Part shown: piece by piece, positions 18,457 through 25,102 of the stretch
Layout of the letters: each line of letters begins with the position of its first letter
Position numbering within the stretch: position 1 is the first letter of the stretch
Assembly: GCA_964553125.1 (NCBI GenBank)
Contig: CAZKJW010000006.1
Location: forward strand, 1 to 48,555
DNA from: Aphodomonas sp964553125
Lineage (GTDB): Bacteria > Bacillota > Clostridia > Christensenellales > Aristaeellaceae
Length of the DNA: 48,555 bases
Direction: 5' to 3'
Program-made: the position numbers and the translations under genes
Notes under the pieces: model-generated
Seen by the model: only the letters and a program-made list of their open reading frames with translations
The model's database searches: none
Told to the model about the DNA's origin: nothing

Positions 18457-18483
18457 CAAAAAAGCCCGTGCGCACGCACGGGC
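18457..18483 (-). terminator. rho-independent terminator/attenuator between hup and rqcP
   Basis: On the minus strand a GCCCGTG/CACGGGC stem (18464-18483, inner GC extension possible) is followed by TTTTTTG (18457-18463). It starts 17 bases after the hup stop and ends about 25 bases before rqcP, so it should cap most hup transcripts. Confidence 0.9.
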
Positions 18484-18499
18484 CTTGATTTTGCCGCAA

Positions 18500-18772
18500 T
18501 TAGTTGAGGCTTTCGCGCAGCGTCTTGCCAGCCTTGAAAACAGGGGCCTTGCTGGCTTCGATGGCGATGGTTTCGCCCGTGCGGGGATTGCGCGCATTAC
18601 GAGCCGGACGCTCGCGGACTTCAAAGGTACCGAATCCGACAACCTGAACGCGCTCGCCTTTCTTCATGCTTTCAATCACGGTTTCGACAAAAGCGCCGGT
18701 GAATTTCTCTGCGTCTTTCTTCGTCAGGCCGGTCTTGGCCGCGATCGCAGCGCAAAGTTCAGATTTGTTCAT
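18500..18772 (-). CDS. hup: HU family DNA-binding protein
   Basis: Nucleoid-associated dimeric DNA-bending protein of exactly 90 residues, the standard HU length. MNKSELCAAIAAKTGLTKKD begins the helical body. VQVVGFGTFEVRERPARNAR and NPRTGE form the beta arm with the proline-containing tip, and the end is APVFKAGKTLRESL. A TTG two codons upstream opens the same frame, but AAGGAGG lies 9 bases before the ATG at 18772, so that start is used. It is followed directly by a strong terminator, which fits an abundant monocistronic message with read-through into rqcP-ispDF. Confidence 0.97.
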   Translation of the reverse strand: MNKSELCAAIAAKTGLTKKDAEKFTGAFVETVIESMKKGERVQVVGFGTFEVRERPARNARNPRTGETIAIEASKAPVFKAGKTLRESLN

Positions 18773-18906
18773 GGTCAATTTCCTCCTTGATTTTCCTGGA
18801 TACTTACGCAGTATTCAGTGATTCGACCCCGTTTCGTTTTTCCCTGCACGTTTCCAGAAAAAAATCGAAAAATTCTTTGTTTTTCGTGCAAAAACGAATC
18901 GCCGTC

Positions 18907-19290
18907 CTAAAAAATGTTGCTCCATGTCACGTCATCCCGGTGATGCAGATGCTCCAGCGCTTCGCGCAGAAGCGCCGCGTTCTCCATCACAAGGCCGCGG
19001 TCGCCGTTCTCCAGCCCGCACAGCACCAGCAGCAGCTTTTCGCGCACCTGATCGGTGTCCTCGTGGCATACCCACAGCTGAAGCGCCGCCTCCCATTTGC
19101 TCCACTTCGCTTCCAGCTCCCGTGCGGCGGCAAGCGCGCTTTCCGGCTCGCCGGCGCGCATGGCCGATTCCAGCGTGTCCACCATTGCTTGTCCCCGCTG
19201 CGAAACGGACTGTGCCGCCGCCATGGACGCAACGCCCGTGAAAACCAGCAGCGGAAGCACTACGACGATTGACAGCAGCTTTCTTCGCAA
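18907..19290 (-). CDS. DUF4363 family exported protein
   Basis: 127 residues with an N-terminal signal or anchor (MRRKLLSIVVVLPLLVFTGV) followed by AAAQSVSQRG, then a helical domain (MVDTLESAMRAGEPESAL, WSKWEAALQLWVCHEDTDQV, GLENGDRGLVMENAALL). It fits DUF4363, a Clostridia family usually paired with DUF421 genes, as here. The start is an unusual TTG immediately after the TAA of the DUF421 gene; the next ATG would remove the signal sequence, so TTG is preferred. Function unknown. Confidence 0.75.
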   Translation of the reverse strand: MRRKLLSIVVVLPLLVFTGVASMAAAQSVSQRGQAMVDTLESAMRAGEPESALAAARELEAKWSKWEAALQLWVCHEDTDQVREKLLLVLCGLENGDRGLVMENAALLREALEHLHHRDDVTWSNIF

Positions 19291-20016
19291 TTACCACACC
19301 GCCTTTTCGGGCGCAAGCGCCCTGAAAATCTTCAGCCGCGGCTTTTCCCCTTTGCCCTGCACGAACATCATGCCGCTTGTGTCGAGGCTTGCCAGCAGCA
19401 CCTGCGCCGCGTCCGAAAAGCCCTGCGCGGCCAGCGTTTTCCGGAGCCATGCTTCGTCAAGCCCGCCGCTTTGCAGGTTGCGCCGCTCGACGTCGCCGTC
19501 CTGAACGAGAATCAGCGGCATTCCCTCGTAGCCCGTTTCAAGGTTCAGATCGGCGGGCGTGGCCGGGCGATAGGCGCTCTTTGGAAACACGCTCATTTTT
19601 CCGCTTGTTTCCAAAACGGCCGTCCCCACCTCTGCCGGGTTGAGCACGCCGCACGCGCGCAGCTCCTCCAACAGATCGGTGAGGTTATAGCAGTTGCGCA
19701 GCAGTTCGTCGTTTTGAATCACGCCGCGGCGGATCAGCACGCTCGGCACGCCGTTGAGAAATTCCCGCAGTCGCTGGTTCTTCACGCACAGAATCGAGAT
19801 CGCGCTGTGCAGAATCATCAGCGTCAGCATCGGCACGATGCCGTAAAGCAGCGGCACGCCGATATCCTCCATTGGCGTCGCCGCCAGCTCGGCAATCATA
19901 ATCGCAATCACCAGCTCATACGGCTGAAGCTGCCCTACCTGCCGCTTGCCCATCATGCGCATGACAGCCACCGCCGACAGGAACAGAATCGTCGCCCGCA
20001 GAAGCACCGTCAGCAT
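19291..20016 (-). CDS. DUF421 (YetF-like) membrane protein
   Basis: 241 residues. Three N-terminal membrane helices lie in residues 1-85 (ATILFLSAVAVMRMMGKRQ, ELVIAIMIAELAATPM, YGIVPMLTLMILHSAISIL). The KRQVGQLQPYELVIAIMIAE signature is characteristic of DUF421/YetF. A cytoplasmic YetF-type C-terminal domain follows, with VPSVLIRRGVIQNDELLR, LLEELRACGVLNPAEVGTAV and ETSGKMSVFPKS. The role is not established for the family. AAGGAGG precedes the ATG at 20016. It is directly followed by the DUF4363 gene and divergent from msrC. Confidence 0.88.
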   Translation of the reverse strand: MLTVLLRATILFLSAVAVMRMMGKRQVGQLQPYELVIAIMIAELAATPMEDIGVPLLYGIVPMLTLMILHSAISILCVKNQRLREFLNGVPSVLIRRGVIQNDELLRNCYNLTDLLEELRACGVLNPAEVGTAVLETSGKMSVFPKSAYRPATPADLNLETGYEGMPLILVQDGDVERRNLQSGGLDEAWLRKTLAAQGFSDAAQVLLASLDTSGMMFVQGKGEKPRLKIFRALAPEKAVW

Positions 20017-20027
20017 GGAAAACCTCC

Positions 20028-20056
20028 TTTACATTTCGCGCGAATGTCTGTAAAAT
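20028..20056 (+). promoter_or_regulatory. msrC promoter with embedded inverted repeat
   Basis: TTTACA (20028-20033) and TAAAAT (20051-20056) are 17 bases apart, about 28 bases before the msrC start. The same stretch forms an imperfect palindrome, TTTACATT around CGCGCG to AATGT-CTGTAAA, overlapping the ribosome site of the divergent DUF421 gene. It could be an operator shared by both genes; no regulator is identified. Confidence 0.6.
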
Positions 20057-20084
20057 ATAGTTATTCCCAAAGGAGAATATCATT

Positions 20085-20534
20085 ATGAATGAACTGCTTG
20101 AAAACGCACGTGCGCTCCTGGACGCCTCTCATCCCGTCATGACCACGCTCGCGAACGCTTCCGCGCTCGTCTACGACGCGCTGGAGCATGTTAACTGGGC
20201 CGGCTTTTATCTGCTTGAGGACGGCGCGCTCTGGCTCGCTCCGTTTCAGGGGAAGCCCGCCTGCACGCGCATCGCGCCGGGACGCGGCGTATGCGGAACC
20301 GCCTTTGCGCGTAACGAAACGCTCGTCGTTCCGGATGTTCACGCGTTTCCCGGACATATCGCCTGCGACTGCGCTTCGCGCTCCGAGATCGTCGTTCCCC
20401 TGCGCGGGGCGGACGGCGCGCCCTTCGGCGTGCTCGACATCGACAGCCCTGAACCCGATCGCTTCACCGACGACGACACGCGGACGCTCGAAGCCTTCGC
20501 CGCGCTTGTGTCTGAGCGCTGTCACTTCCGCTGA
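20085..20534 (+). CDS. msrC: free methionine-(R)-sulfoxide reductase (GAF domain)
   Basis: Reduces free methionine-R-sulfoxide. The 149-residue protein is one GAF domain with the fRMsr pattern: HVNWAGFYLLEDGALWLAPF, then ACTRIAPGRGVCGTA, then VHAFPGHIACDCASRSEIV and GVLDIDSPEPDRF. The three redox cysteines expected for the family (in ACTRI, GVCGTA and HIACD) are all present. AAAGGAG precedes the ATG. It converges with the YdcZ-type transporter gene, and the two 3' ends overlap by 13 bases. Confidence 0.93.
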   Translation: MNELLENARALLDASHPVMTTLANASALVYDALEHVNWAGFYLLEDGALWLAPFQGKPACTRIAPGRGVCGTAFARNETLVVPDVHAFPGHIACDCASRSEIVVPLRGADGAPFGVLDIDSPEPDRFTDDDTRTLEAFAALVSERCHFR

Positions 20535-20950
20535 AACAATATCGCGCCGCCGATCATGGCTGCAAGCCCCGTCCACTGCCGCCATGTAAACGCCGTCTTT
20601 TCCGTTCCAAACCAGCCGAAGACGTCGAACGCCGCCGCTGTGAGGAGCTGCGCGACGAGGATCACTGATACCGCCGCGCCCGGGCCGAGGCTGCGCGTGG
20701 CGAGCATCACCGTCAGCGTGATGACAAGCCCCAGCACGCCGCCAAGCCAGTAAACGCGGTTCGTCTGCCCGAGCTGGCGCACGCCGCCGTCCCGCGCAAT
20801 CAGCGCGGCCGCAATGGCAAGCGCCGCCGCCATCGTCTGCACGAACGCGCCCGAAGTAAACAATCCCGCTTTTTCGGAAAGGCGGGCGTTAAAAACGCCC
20901 TGAAGGCTCATCGCAGCCCCCGCCGCAATGGCCGTAAAAATTCCGATCAT
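20522..20950 (-). CDS. DMT-superfamily small transporter (YdcZ/DUF606 type)
   Basis: 142 residues, almost entirely hydrophobic, with about five membrane helices: IGIFTAIAAGAAMSLQGVFN, FVQTMAAALAIAAALIA, YWLGGVLGLVITLTVMLAT, GPGAAVSVILVAQLLTAAAF and GLAAMIGGAILF. The GAAMSLQGVFNARL start and the LGPG-A-VILVAQL segment match the YdcZ (DUF606) half-size transporters. A longer upstream frame is open, but GGAGGG lies before the ATG at 20950 and hydrophobicity begins there. Only one copy is present although the family often occurs as tandem pairs. Substrate unknown. Confidence 0.85.
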   Translation of the reverse strand: MIGIFTAIAAGAAMSLQGVFNARLSEKAGLFTSGAFVQTMAAALAIAAALIARDGGVRQLGQTNRVYWLGGVLGLVITLTVMLATRSLGPGAAVSVILVAQLLTAAAFDVFGWFGTEKTAFTWRQWTGLAAMIGGAILFQRK

Positions 20951-21013
20951 CTCTTCACCCTCCGCGCAAAGCATTCCCGCCGCGCGCGGATTTGATGCAA
21001 GGAGGAATATTCC

Positions 21014-21523
21014 ATGAAAACCCTTCTCGTTTGCGCCAGCAAATACGGCGCGACGGTCGAATGCGCGCACCGCATCGCCGCAAGGCTGCCGGGCGAGACC
21101 GTCGTCCATCGTCTCGGCGAGGGCGAGCTTCCCGCGCTGGACGGCTTCGACGGCGTCATCGTCGGCACGTCGATCTATATGGGCCAGCCGCGCAAGGAGT
21201 TCAAGCGCTTCTGCAAAGCGCACAGCAAAGAGCTTCTCAAGCGTCCGCTGGGGCTTTTTCTCTGCTGCATTCAGGATGTGAACCGCAGCGTGGCCGAGCA
21301 GGTCGAGGTCGCGTTTTCCCGCGCGCTGCGCGAGCATTCGTGCGTGATCGGCGCGTTTGGCGGCGCGGTGGAATTCGACAGGCTGCGCGGGCTTGACAAG
21401 TTCTTCATGAACCTCATCGCCGCCGACCTGCGCAAGAAAACCGGCGCGTCCGCGCTCAACACCGTCAGCGACGAGCGCATCGCCCAGTTTGCCGAAACCT
21501 ATCTGCAGGGGCTGCAGAAATAA
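21014..21523 (+). CDS. flavodoxin-domain protein (HemG-like)
   Basis: 169 residues. The N-terminal MKTLLVCASKYGATVECAHR is a flavodoxin FMN-phosphate loop, followed by DGFDGVIVGTSIYMGQPRKE and LGLFLCCIQDVNRS. The layout resembles HemG-type, menaquinone-dependent protoporphyrinogen oxidases and related flavodoxin-like proteins; the C-terminal LDKFFMNLIAADLRKKTG fits that group. No haem genes lie nearby, so a general electron-transfer role is as likely. GGAGGAATATTCC precedes the ATG. It is divergent from the transporter gene. Confidence 0.85.
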   Translation: MKTLLVCASKYGATVECAHRIAARLPGETVVHRLGEGELPALDGFDGVIVGTSIYMGQPRKEFKRFCKAHSKELLKRPLGLFLCCIQDVNRSVAEQVEVAFSRALREHSCVIGAFGGAVEFDRLRGLDKFFMNLIAADLRKKTGASALNTVSDERIAQFAETYLQGLQK

Positions 21524-21609
21524 TTCGCGCCCTGCGCGAAAAAAATACGCCGCCGCATTCCGGCGCGCACGATCTGCCCGACTCAAAAATCAGAAAGGAT
21601 GATTGATTT

Positions 21610-22179
21610 ATGATGTTTTCCGTTATGGACGCAATCCACCAGCGCCGCAGCATCCGCGCCTATCGCCCCGACCAGCTGACCGACGGCCAGCTGCAGGCCA
21701 TTCTTGAAGCAGGACTGGCCGCGCCCAGCGCGCGCAACATGCAGCCGTGGCATTTCACCGCCGTGCAGGATCAGGCGCTGATCGGCCGCATCAACGAAGA
21801 AACGCGCCGCTTCCTTCTGGATACGGCGGCGGACGACGCGCAGCGCAAAACGTTCTCCAACCCCGACTGGAGCGTTTTCTATCACGCGCCGACGGTCATT
21901 TTCATCTCCTGCCCGCCCATTTCTGAAATGAAATACGCGCAGACGGACACCGGCATCGCCATTGAAAACATGGCGCTGGCTGCCGTCGGGCTTGAGCTGG
22001 GCAGCGTCATTCTCGGAATGCCGCGCGCCGCTTTTGAAGGCGAACACGCCGAAGAATTCCGCAAGGCGCTGCACTTCCCGGAGGGATACGACTTCATGCT
22101 TGCACTCGCGGTCGGTTATCCCGCCACTGAAAAGGAAGCGCACGTCGTGCATCCCAATCACGTCAGCATCGTCAAATAA
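21610..22179 (+). CDS. nitroreductase family protein
   Basis: FMN-dependent NAD(P)H oxidoreductase of about 189 residues. Family features are MDAIHQRRSIRAYRPDQLT (FMN phosphate arginines), LEAGLAAPSARNMQPWHFT, GIAIENMALAAVGLELGSV and PEGYDFMLALAVGYP. Two ATG codons stand side by side behind AAAGGA; either could start. Substrate cannot be inferred. It lies between the flavodoxin-like gene and the ROK kinase on the same strand, probably one transcription unit with both. Confidence 0.93.
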   Translation: MMFSVMDAIHQRRSIRAYRPDQLTDGQLQAILEAGLAAPSARNMQPWHFTAVQDQALIGRINEETRRFLLDTAADDAQRKTFSNPDWSVFYHAPTVIFISCPPISEMKYAQTDTGIAIENMALAAVGLELGSVILGMPRAAFEGEHAEEFRKALHFPEGYDFMLALAVGYPATEKEAHVVHPNHVSIVK

Positions 22180-22196
22180 GCAGGGAGGATTGTGTT

Positions 22197-23075
22197 ATGC
22201 GTTTAGGCGCGCTTGAAGCCGGCGGCACCAAAATGGTCTGTTCCATCGGCAACGAAACCGGTCGTGTTTTTTCCCGCGTCAGCTATCCTACGCTCTCGCC
22301 CGCGGAGACCATGCCCAAGCTGATCTCCTTTTTCCGTGACGAAGGCATTGAAGCGCTCGGCGTGGGCAGCTTCGGCCCCGTCGATCTGCACGAGGATTCC
22401 CCTACCTATGGCTACATCACCAGCACACCCAAGCCCGGCTGGGCGGATTATCCCTTCCTGCCCGAGCTGCGCAGCGCGCTGAACGTCCCCTGCGGCTTTG
22501 ACACGGACGTAAACGCAGCCGCCATCGCGGAGCACCGTCTGGGCGCGGCCAAGGGGCTGTCGAGCTGCGTGTACGTCACGGTCGGCACGGGCGTCGGCGG
22601 CGGCATCATCGTCGGAAACAAAATCCTTCACGGGCTGACGCACCCCGAGCTCGGTCACTTCCGGCTCGTCGCGCATCCGGACGACCCCGCGCCGCGCGGC
22701 TTCTGCCCCTTCCACGAAGGCTGTCTGGAAGGCATGGCGAACGGCCCGGCCATCCTCAAGCGCTGGGGAACGCCCGCGCAGGAGCTTGCGCCCGATCACT
22801 TCGCGTGGACGCTGGAAAGCTATTATCTGGCGCAGATGTGCGCCTCGCTGATCCTGATTCTCTCGCCGGAGAAGATCATCCTCGGCGGCGGCGTCATGCA
22901 GCAGGAGCACCTGTTCCCGCGCATCCGCAAGCAGACGCAGGAGCTGCTCAACGGCTACGTGCGCGCTCCCGCCGTAATGGACGGCATCGACGATTATATC
23001 GTTGCGCCCGGCCTCGGCATCAATAGCGGCGTGACCGGCGCGCTGCTGCTCGCGGCCGACGCGCTCGGCGCATAA
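22197..23075 (+). CDS. ROK family sugar kinase (fructokinase-like)
   Basis: 292 residues. The N-terminal ATP site is LGALEAGGTKMVCSIG, followed by LGVGSFGPVDLHEDSP, GYITSTPKPGWADYPF and FDTDVNAAAIAEHRLGAAK. TVGTGVGGGIIVG, HPELGHFRLV and the zinc site CPFHEGCLEGMANG come next. The short zinc loop and the GYITSTPKPGW segment are typical of Firmicutes ROK fructokinases (ScrK/GmuE-like) rather than glucokinases. GGGAGG precedes the ATG 17 bases after the nitroreductase stop, and a strong terminator follows. Confidence 0.9.
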   Translation: MRLGALEAGGTKMVCSIGNETGRVFSRVSYPTLSPAETMPKLISFFRDEGIEALGVGSFGPVDLHEDSPTYGYITSTPKPGWADYPFLPELRSALNVPCGFDTDVNAAAIAEHRLGAAKGLSSCVYVTVGTGVGGGIIVGNKILHGLTHPELGHFRLVAHPDDPAPRGFCPFHEGCLEGMANGPAILKRWGTPAQELAPDHFAWTLESYYLAQMCASLILILSPEKIILGGGVMQQEHLFPRIRKQTQELLNGYVRAPAVMDGIDDYIVAPGLGINSGVTGALLLAADALGA

Positions 23076-23105
23076 AAGCGCGCTTTCGCGCATAAAAAAA
23101 CATTC

Positions 23106-23142
23106 ATCCTCCGTATGTTTCCGTCATACGGAGGATTTTTTT
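23106..23142 (+). terminator. rho-independent terminator after the ROK kinase
   Basis: ATCCTCCGTATG (23106-23117) pairs perfectly with CATACGGAGGAT (23125-23136) over a 7-base loop, then a run of seven Ts. An A-run also precedes the stem, so it could work in both directions. Confidence 0.95.
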
Positions 23143-23228
23143 GCGTGCTTTTCTTCTGCCGTGCTCATCGGTGTTCTGAAAATTTTTTGTTTCTGTTGCG
23201 AAAACGCCGCATCTTCCATTTTCTGCCA

Positions 23229-23257
23229 TTGACAGCGCGTTCGCGTTTGTTTATCAT
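23229..23257 (+). promoter_or_regulatory. dinB promoter
   Basis: Perfect -35 TTGACA (23229-23234), 17-base spacer, -10 TATCAT (23252-23257). The dinB start lies 40 bases further on, with the LexA box between them. Confidence 0.85.
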
Positions 23258-23262
23258 AAATG

Positions 23263-23276
23263 CGAACAAATGTTCT
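23263..23276 (+). promoter_or_regulatory. LexA (SOS) box of dinB
   Basis: CGAACAAATGTTCT contains a perfect GAAC-N4-GTTC palindrome, the Firmicutes LexA/DinR operator. It starts 6 bases after the -10 hexamer, over the expected transcription start, where bound LexA would block polymerase. It is the only such box I found in the window. Confidence 0.85.
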
Positions 23277-23296
23277 TAATTCGAGGTGAGCAATTC

Positions 23297-24550
23297 GTGC
23301 AGCGCGTCATCCTTCATTCCGATGCAAACTCCTTTTACGCCTCCGTGGAGGTGCTGTATCATCCGGAGCTGCGCGGAAAGCCCGTGGCTGTCTGCGGCGA
23401 TCCGGAGGCGCGCCACGGCATTGTGCTGACAAAAACGCCCGAAGCAAAGCGCTTCGGCGTGCAGACGGGCATGGCCATCTGGCAAGCGCGTCAGGCGTGT
23501 CCGGAGCTGATCGTCGTGCCGCCGGATCACCGGCATTACGTACACTTCTCCAAGCTCCTGCAGCAGCTCTACGCCGGGCTTTCCGACCGCGTGGAGCCGT
23601 TCGGGCTGGACGAAAGCTGGATCGATCTTTCCGCCGCGGGGCGCGATCTGGAATACGGCCGCCGCACTGCCGATGCGCTCCGCGCCCGCGTCCGGGAGGA
23701 GCTGGGCATCACGGTCTCTGTGGGCGTCAGCTTCAACAAGGTGTTCGCCAAGCTCGGCAGCGACATGAAAAAGCCGGACGGAACCACCGTCGTCACGCCG
23801 GAAAATTTCCGCCGGCTGGTCTGGCCGCTCGACGCGCAGGAGCTGCTGTTCGTCGGGCCGCATACGCGGCGCAAACTGGAGCGCGCCGGGATCCGCACCA
23901 TCGGCGCGCTGGCCAACGCCGATCCTGCCGCGCTGCATGCGCTGCTGGGCAAGAACGGCCTGACGCTTCGCGCGTTTGCGCGCGGAGAAGATCATTCCCC
24001 CGTTGCGCTGGCGCAGCAGGCGGACACGCCCAAATCCATCGGCAATTCCACCACCCCGCCGCACGACGTTGAAAACGCGCAGGATGCGCGCTGCGTTTAT
24101 TACCTGCTGGCCGAGAGCGTCGGCGCGCGGCTTCGCCGGCAGGGGCTTCGCGCGCGTTCCGTCTCCATCAGCGCGCGCACGACGTCGCTGGAAACGTTTT
24201 CGTGCCAGTGCGCGCTGTCTCCCGCAACCAACCTCACCAGCGAAATTGCGCAGACCGCGATGCAGCTTTTTTCGCAGCGGTTTGCGCGGCTTCTGCCGTT
24301 TCGCAGCGTCGGGCTTTGCTGCTCGGAGCTGACGGACGGCGACGCGCCGATGCAGATCGACCTGCTCGGCGGCGCGCGGCAGCGGATTCACTCCGAAGCG
24401 CTTGAGCGCTCGGTGGACGCGCTGTGCGACCGGTTCGGCCGGAAGATCATTCATCGCGGCGTAGTGCTGACCGATCGCGCTTACGCGCAAATCACCCCCG
24501 CCGAGGAGCAGCTGATGCACCCATTTTCGGTCGCTTCCGGCAAACAATAA
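23297..24550 (+). CDS. dinB: Y-family DNA polymerase IV
   Basis: Error-prone translesion polymerase of 417 residues. Palm motifs are VILHSDANSFYASVEVL (first metal Asp) and PFGLDESWIDLS (catalytic Asp-Glu). VSVGVSFNKVFAKLGSDMKK is also conserved. The helix-hairpin-helix is in IRTIGALANADPAALHALLG and a little-finger domain follows, ending FRSVGLCCSEL. The last residues contain EEQLMHPF, which only loosely resembles a sliding-clamp motif. An ATG at 23270 is in frame but lies inside the LexA box; GAGGTGA is spaced 7 bases before the GTG at 23297, so that start is preferred. A small partner gene follows after 11 bases. Confidence 0.95.
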   Translation: MQRVILHSDANSFYASVEVLYHPELRGKPVAVCGDPEARHGIVLTKTPEAKRFGVQTGMAIWQARQACPELIVVPPDHRHYVHFSKLLQQLYAGLSDRVEPFGLDESWIDLSAAGRDLEYGRRTADALRARVREELGITVSVGVSFNKVFAKLGSDMKKPDGTTVVTPENFRRLVWPLDAQELLFVGPHTRRKLERAGIRTIGALANADPAALHALLGKNGLTLRAFARGEDHSPVALAQQADTPKSIGNSTTPPHDVENAQDARCVYYLLAESVGARLRRQGLRARSVSISARTTSLETFSCQCALSPATNLTSEIAQTAMQLFSQRFARLLPFRSVGLCCSELTDGDAPMQIDLLGGARQRIHSEALERSVDALCDRFGRKIIHRGVVLTDRAYAQITPAEEQLMHPFSVASGKQ

Positions 24551-24561
24551 AGGAGAATGAA

Positions 24562-24831
24562 ATGAAGGTATTTGTAAAAGTACGCGGCGATTTCGATGTG
24601 AACGGGCAGTTCACGCCGCTTTTGTTCCGCACGGAAGAAGGCCCCGTCGTGCGGATCGATCGCATTCTGGATGTGCGTCCGGCCGCGTCGCTCCGTTCCG
24701 GCGGCAAGGGCATCCGCTATTTGTGCCGCGTTGAAGACGCGCGGGTTTACCTCTTTCGCGACGAGGACAAATGGTTTCTGGAAAAAATTCTTTTGCCTGA
24801 GCGCGCTTTTCCGGACAGCTGCCGCGCATAG
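24562..24831 (+). CDS. small conserved-looking protein co-transcribed with dinB
   Basis: Eighty-nine residues starting at ATG 24562 behind AAAGGAG, 11 bases after the dinB stop, so it should share the LexA-controlled promoter. The composition is beta-rich: MKVFVKVRGDFDVNGQFTPL, then PVVRIDRILDVRPAASLRSG, GIRYLCRVEDARVYLF and RDEDKWFLEKIL. The pattern of a short barrel ending in a Trp-Phe-Leu-Glu strand recalls the small DUF6504-like proteins that accompany Y-family polymerases in other phyla. That resemblance is an impression, not a verified match. No function can be assigned beyond a likely link to dinB. Confidence 0.8.
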   Translation: MKVFVKVRGDFDVNGQFTPLLFRTEEGPVVRIDRILDVRPAASLRSGGKGIRYLCRVEDARVYLFRDEDKWFLEKILLPERAFPDSCRA

Positions 24832-24893
24832 CGCGCCGATTGCCCCATGCAAAGAAATCGCTGTGTCCGGAGATAGACTTTCTGGTTTCAGAT

Positions 24894-24930
24894 AAAACAA
24901 AAGCCCTTGAACCTTTACGATTCAAGGACT
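24894..24930 (-). terminator. terminator of tRNA-Val
   Basis: On the minus strand AGTCCTTGAA (24921-24930) pairs with TTCAAGGGCT (24902-24911), one G-U, followed by TTTGTTTT. It begins 9 bases after the tRNA 3' end. Confidence 0.88.
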
Positions 24931-24938
24931 CTTGCGGA

Positions 24939-25012
24939 TGGGGTTAAATGGACTCGAACCATCGACCCTCACGATGTCAACGTGATACTCTAACCAACTG
25001 AGCTATAACCCC
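24939..25012 (-). tRNA. tRNA-Val (anticodon GAC)
   Basis: All four arms fold: acceptor GGGGTTA/TAACCCC, D-stem GCTC/GAGT, anticodon stem TCACG/CGTGA with loop TTGACAT (anticodon GAC at 24976-24978), and T arm with GGTTCGAGTCC. Discriminator base A. The 3' CCA is not encoded (the DNA continues TCC), so it must be added by CCA transferase. It reads GUC and GUU codons. Flanked by its own promoter and terminator. Confidence 0.95.
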
Positions 25013-25025
25013 GCGAACAGGACAT

Positions 25026-25054
25026 AGTATATCACGCATTCCATAATAAGTCAA
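25026..25054 (-). promoter_or_regulatory. tRNA-Val promoter
   Basis: On the minus strand TTGACT (25049-25054) and TATACT (25026-25031) are 17 bases apart; the -10 ends 13 bases before the tRNA 5' end. Confidence 0.88.
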
Positions 25055-25102
25055 TACCCTTTTTTGAATTTTTTCTTTTTTCTCGTCAGATATGTAAGCA
25101 GA

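Noticed and set aside
21524..21548. TTCGCG-CCCTG-CGCGAA hairpin after the flavodoxin-like gene as a terminator
   Set aside because: Stem of 6 bases and followed by As, not Ts, on the plus strand; the nitroreductase gene follows closely and is probably co-transcribed.
24832..24893. Possible extra small gene between the dinB partner and the tRNA terminator
   Set aside because: No start codon with ribosome site and under 20 codons of open frame.
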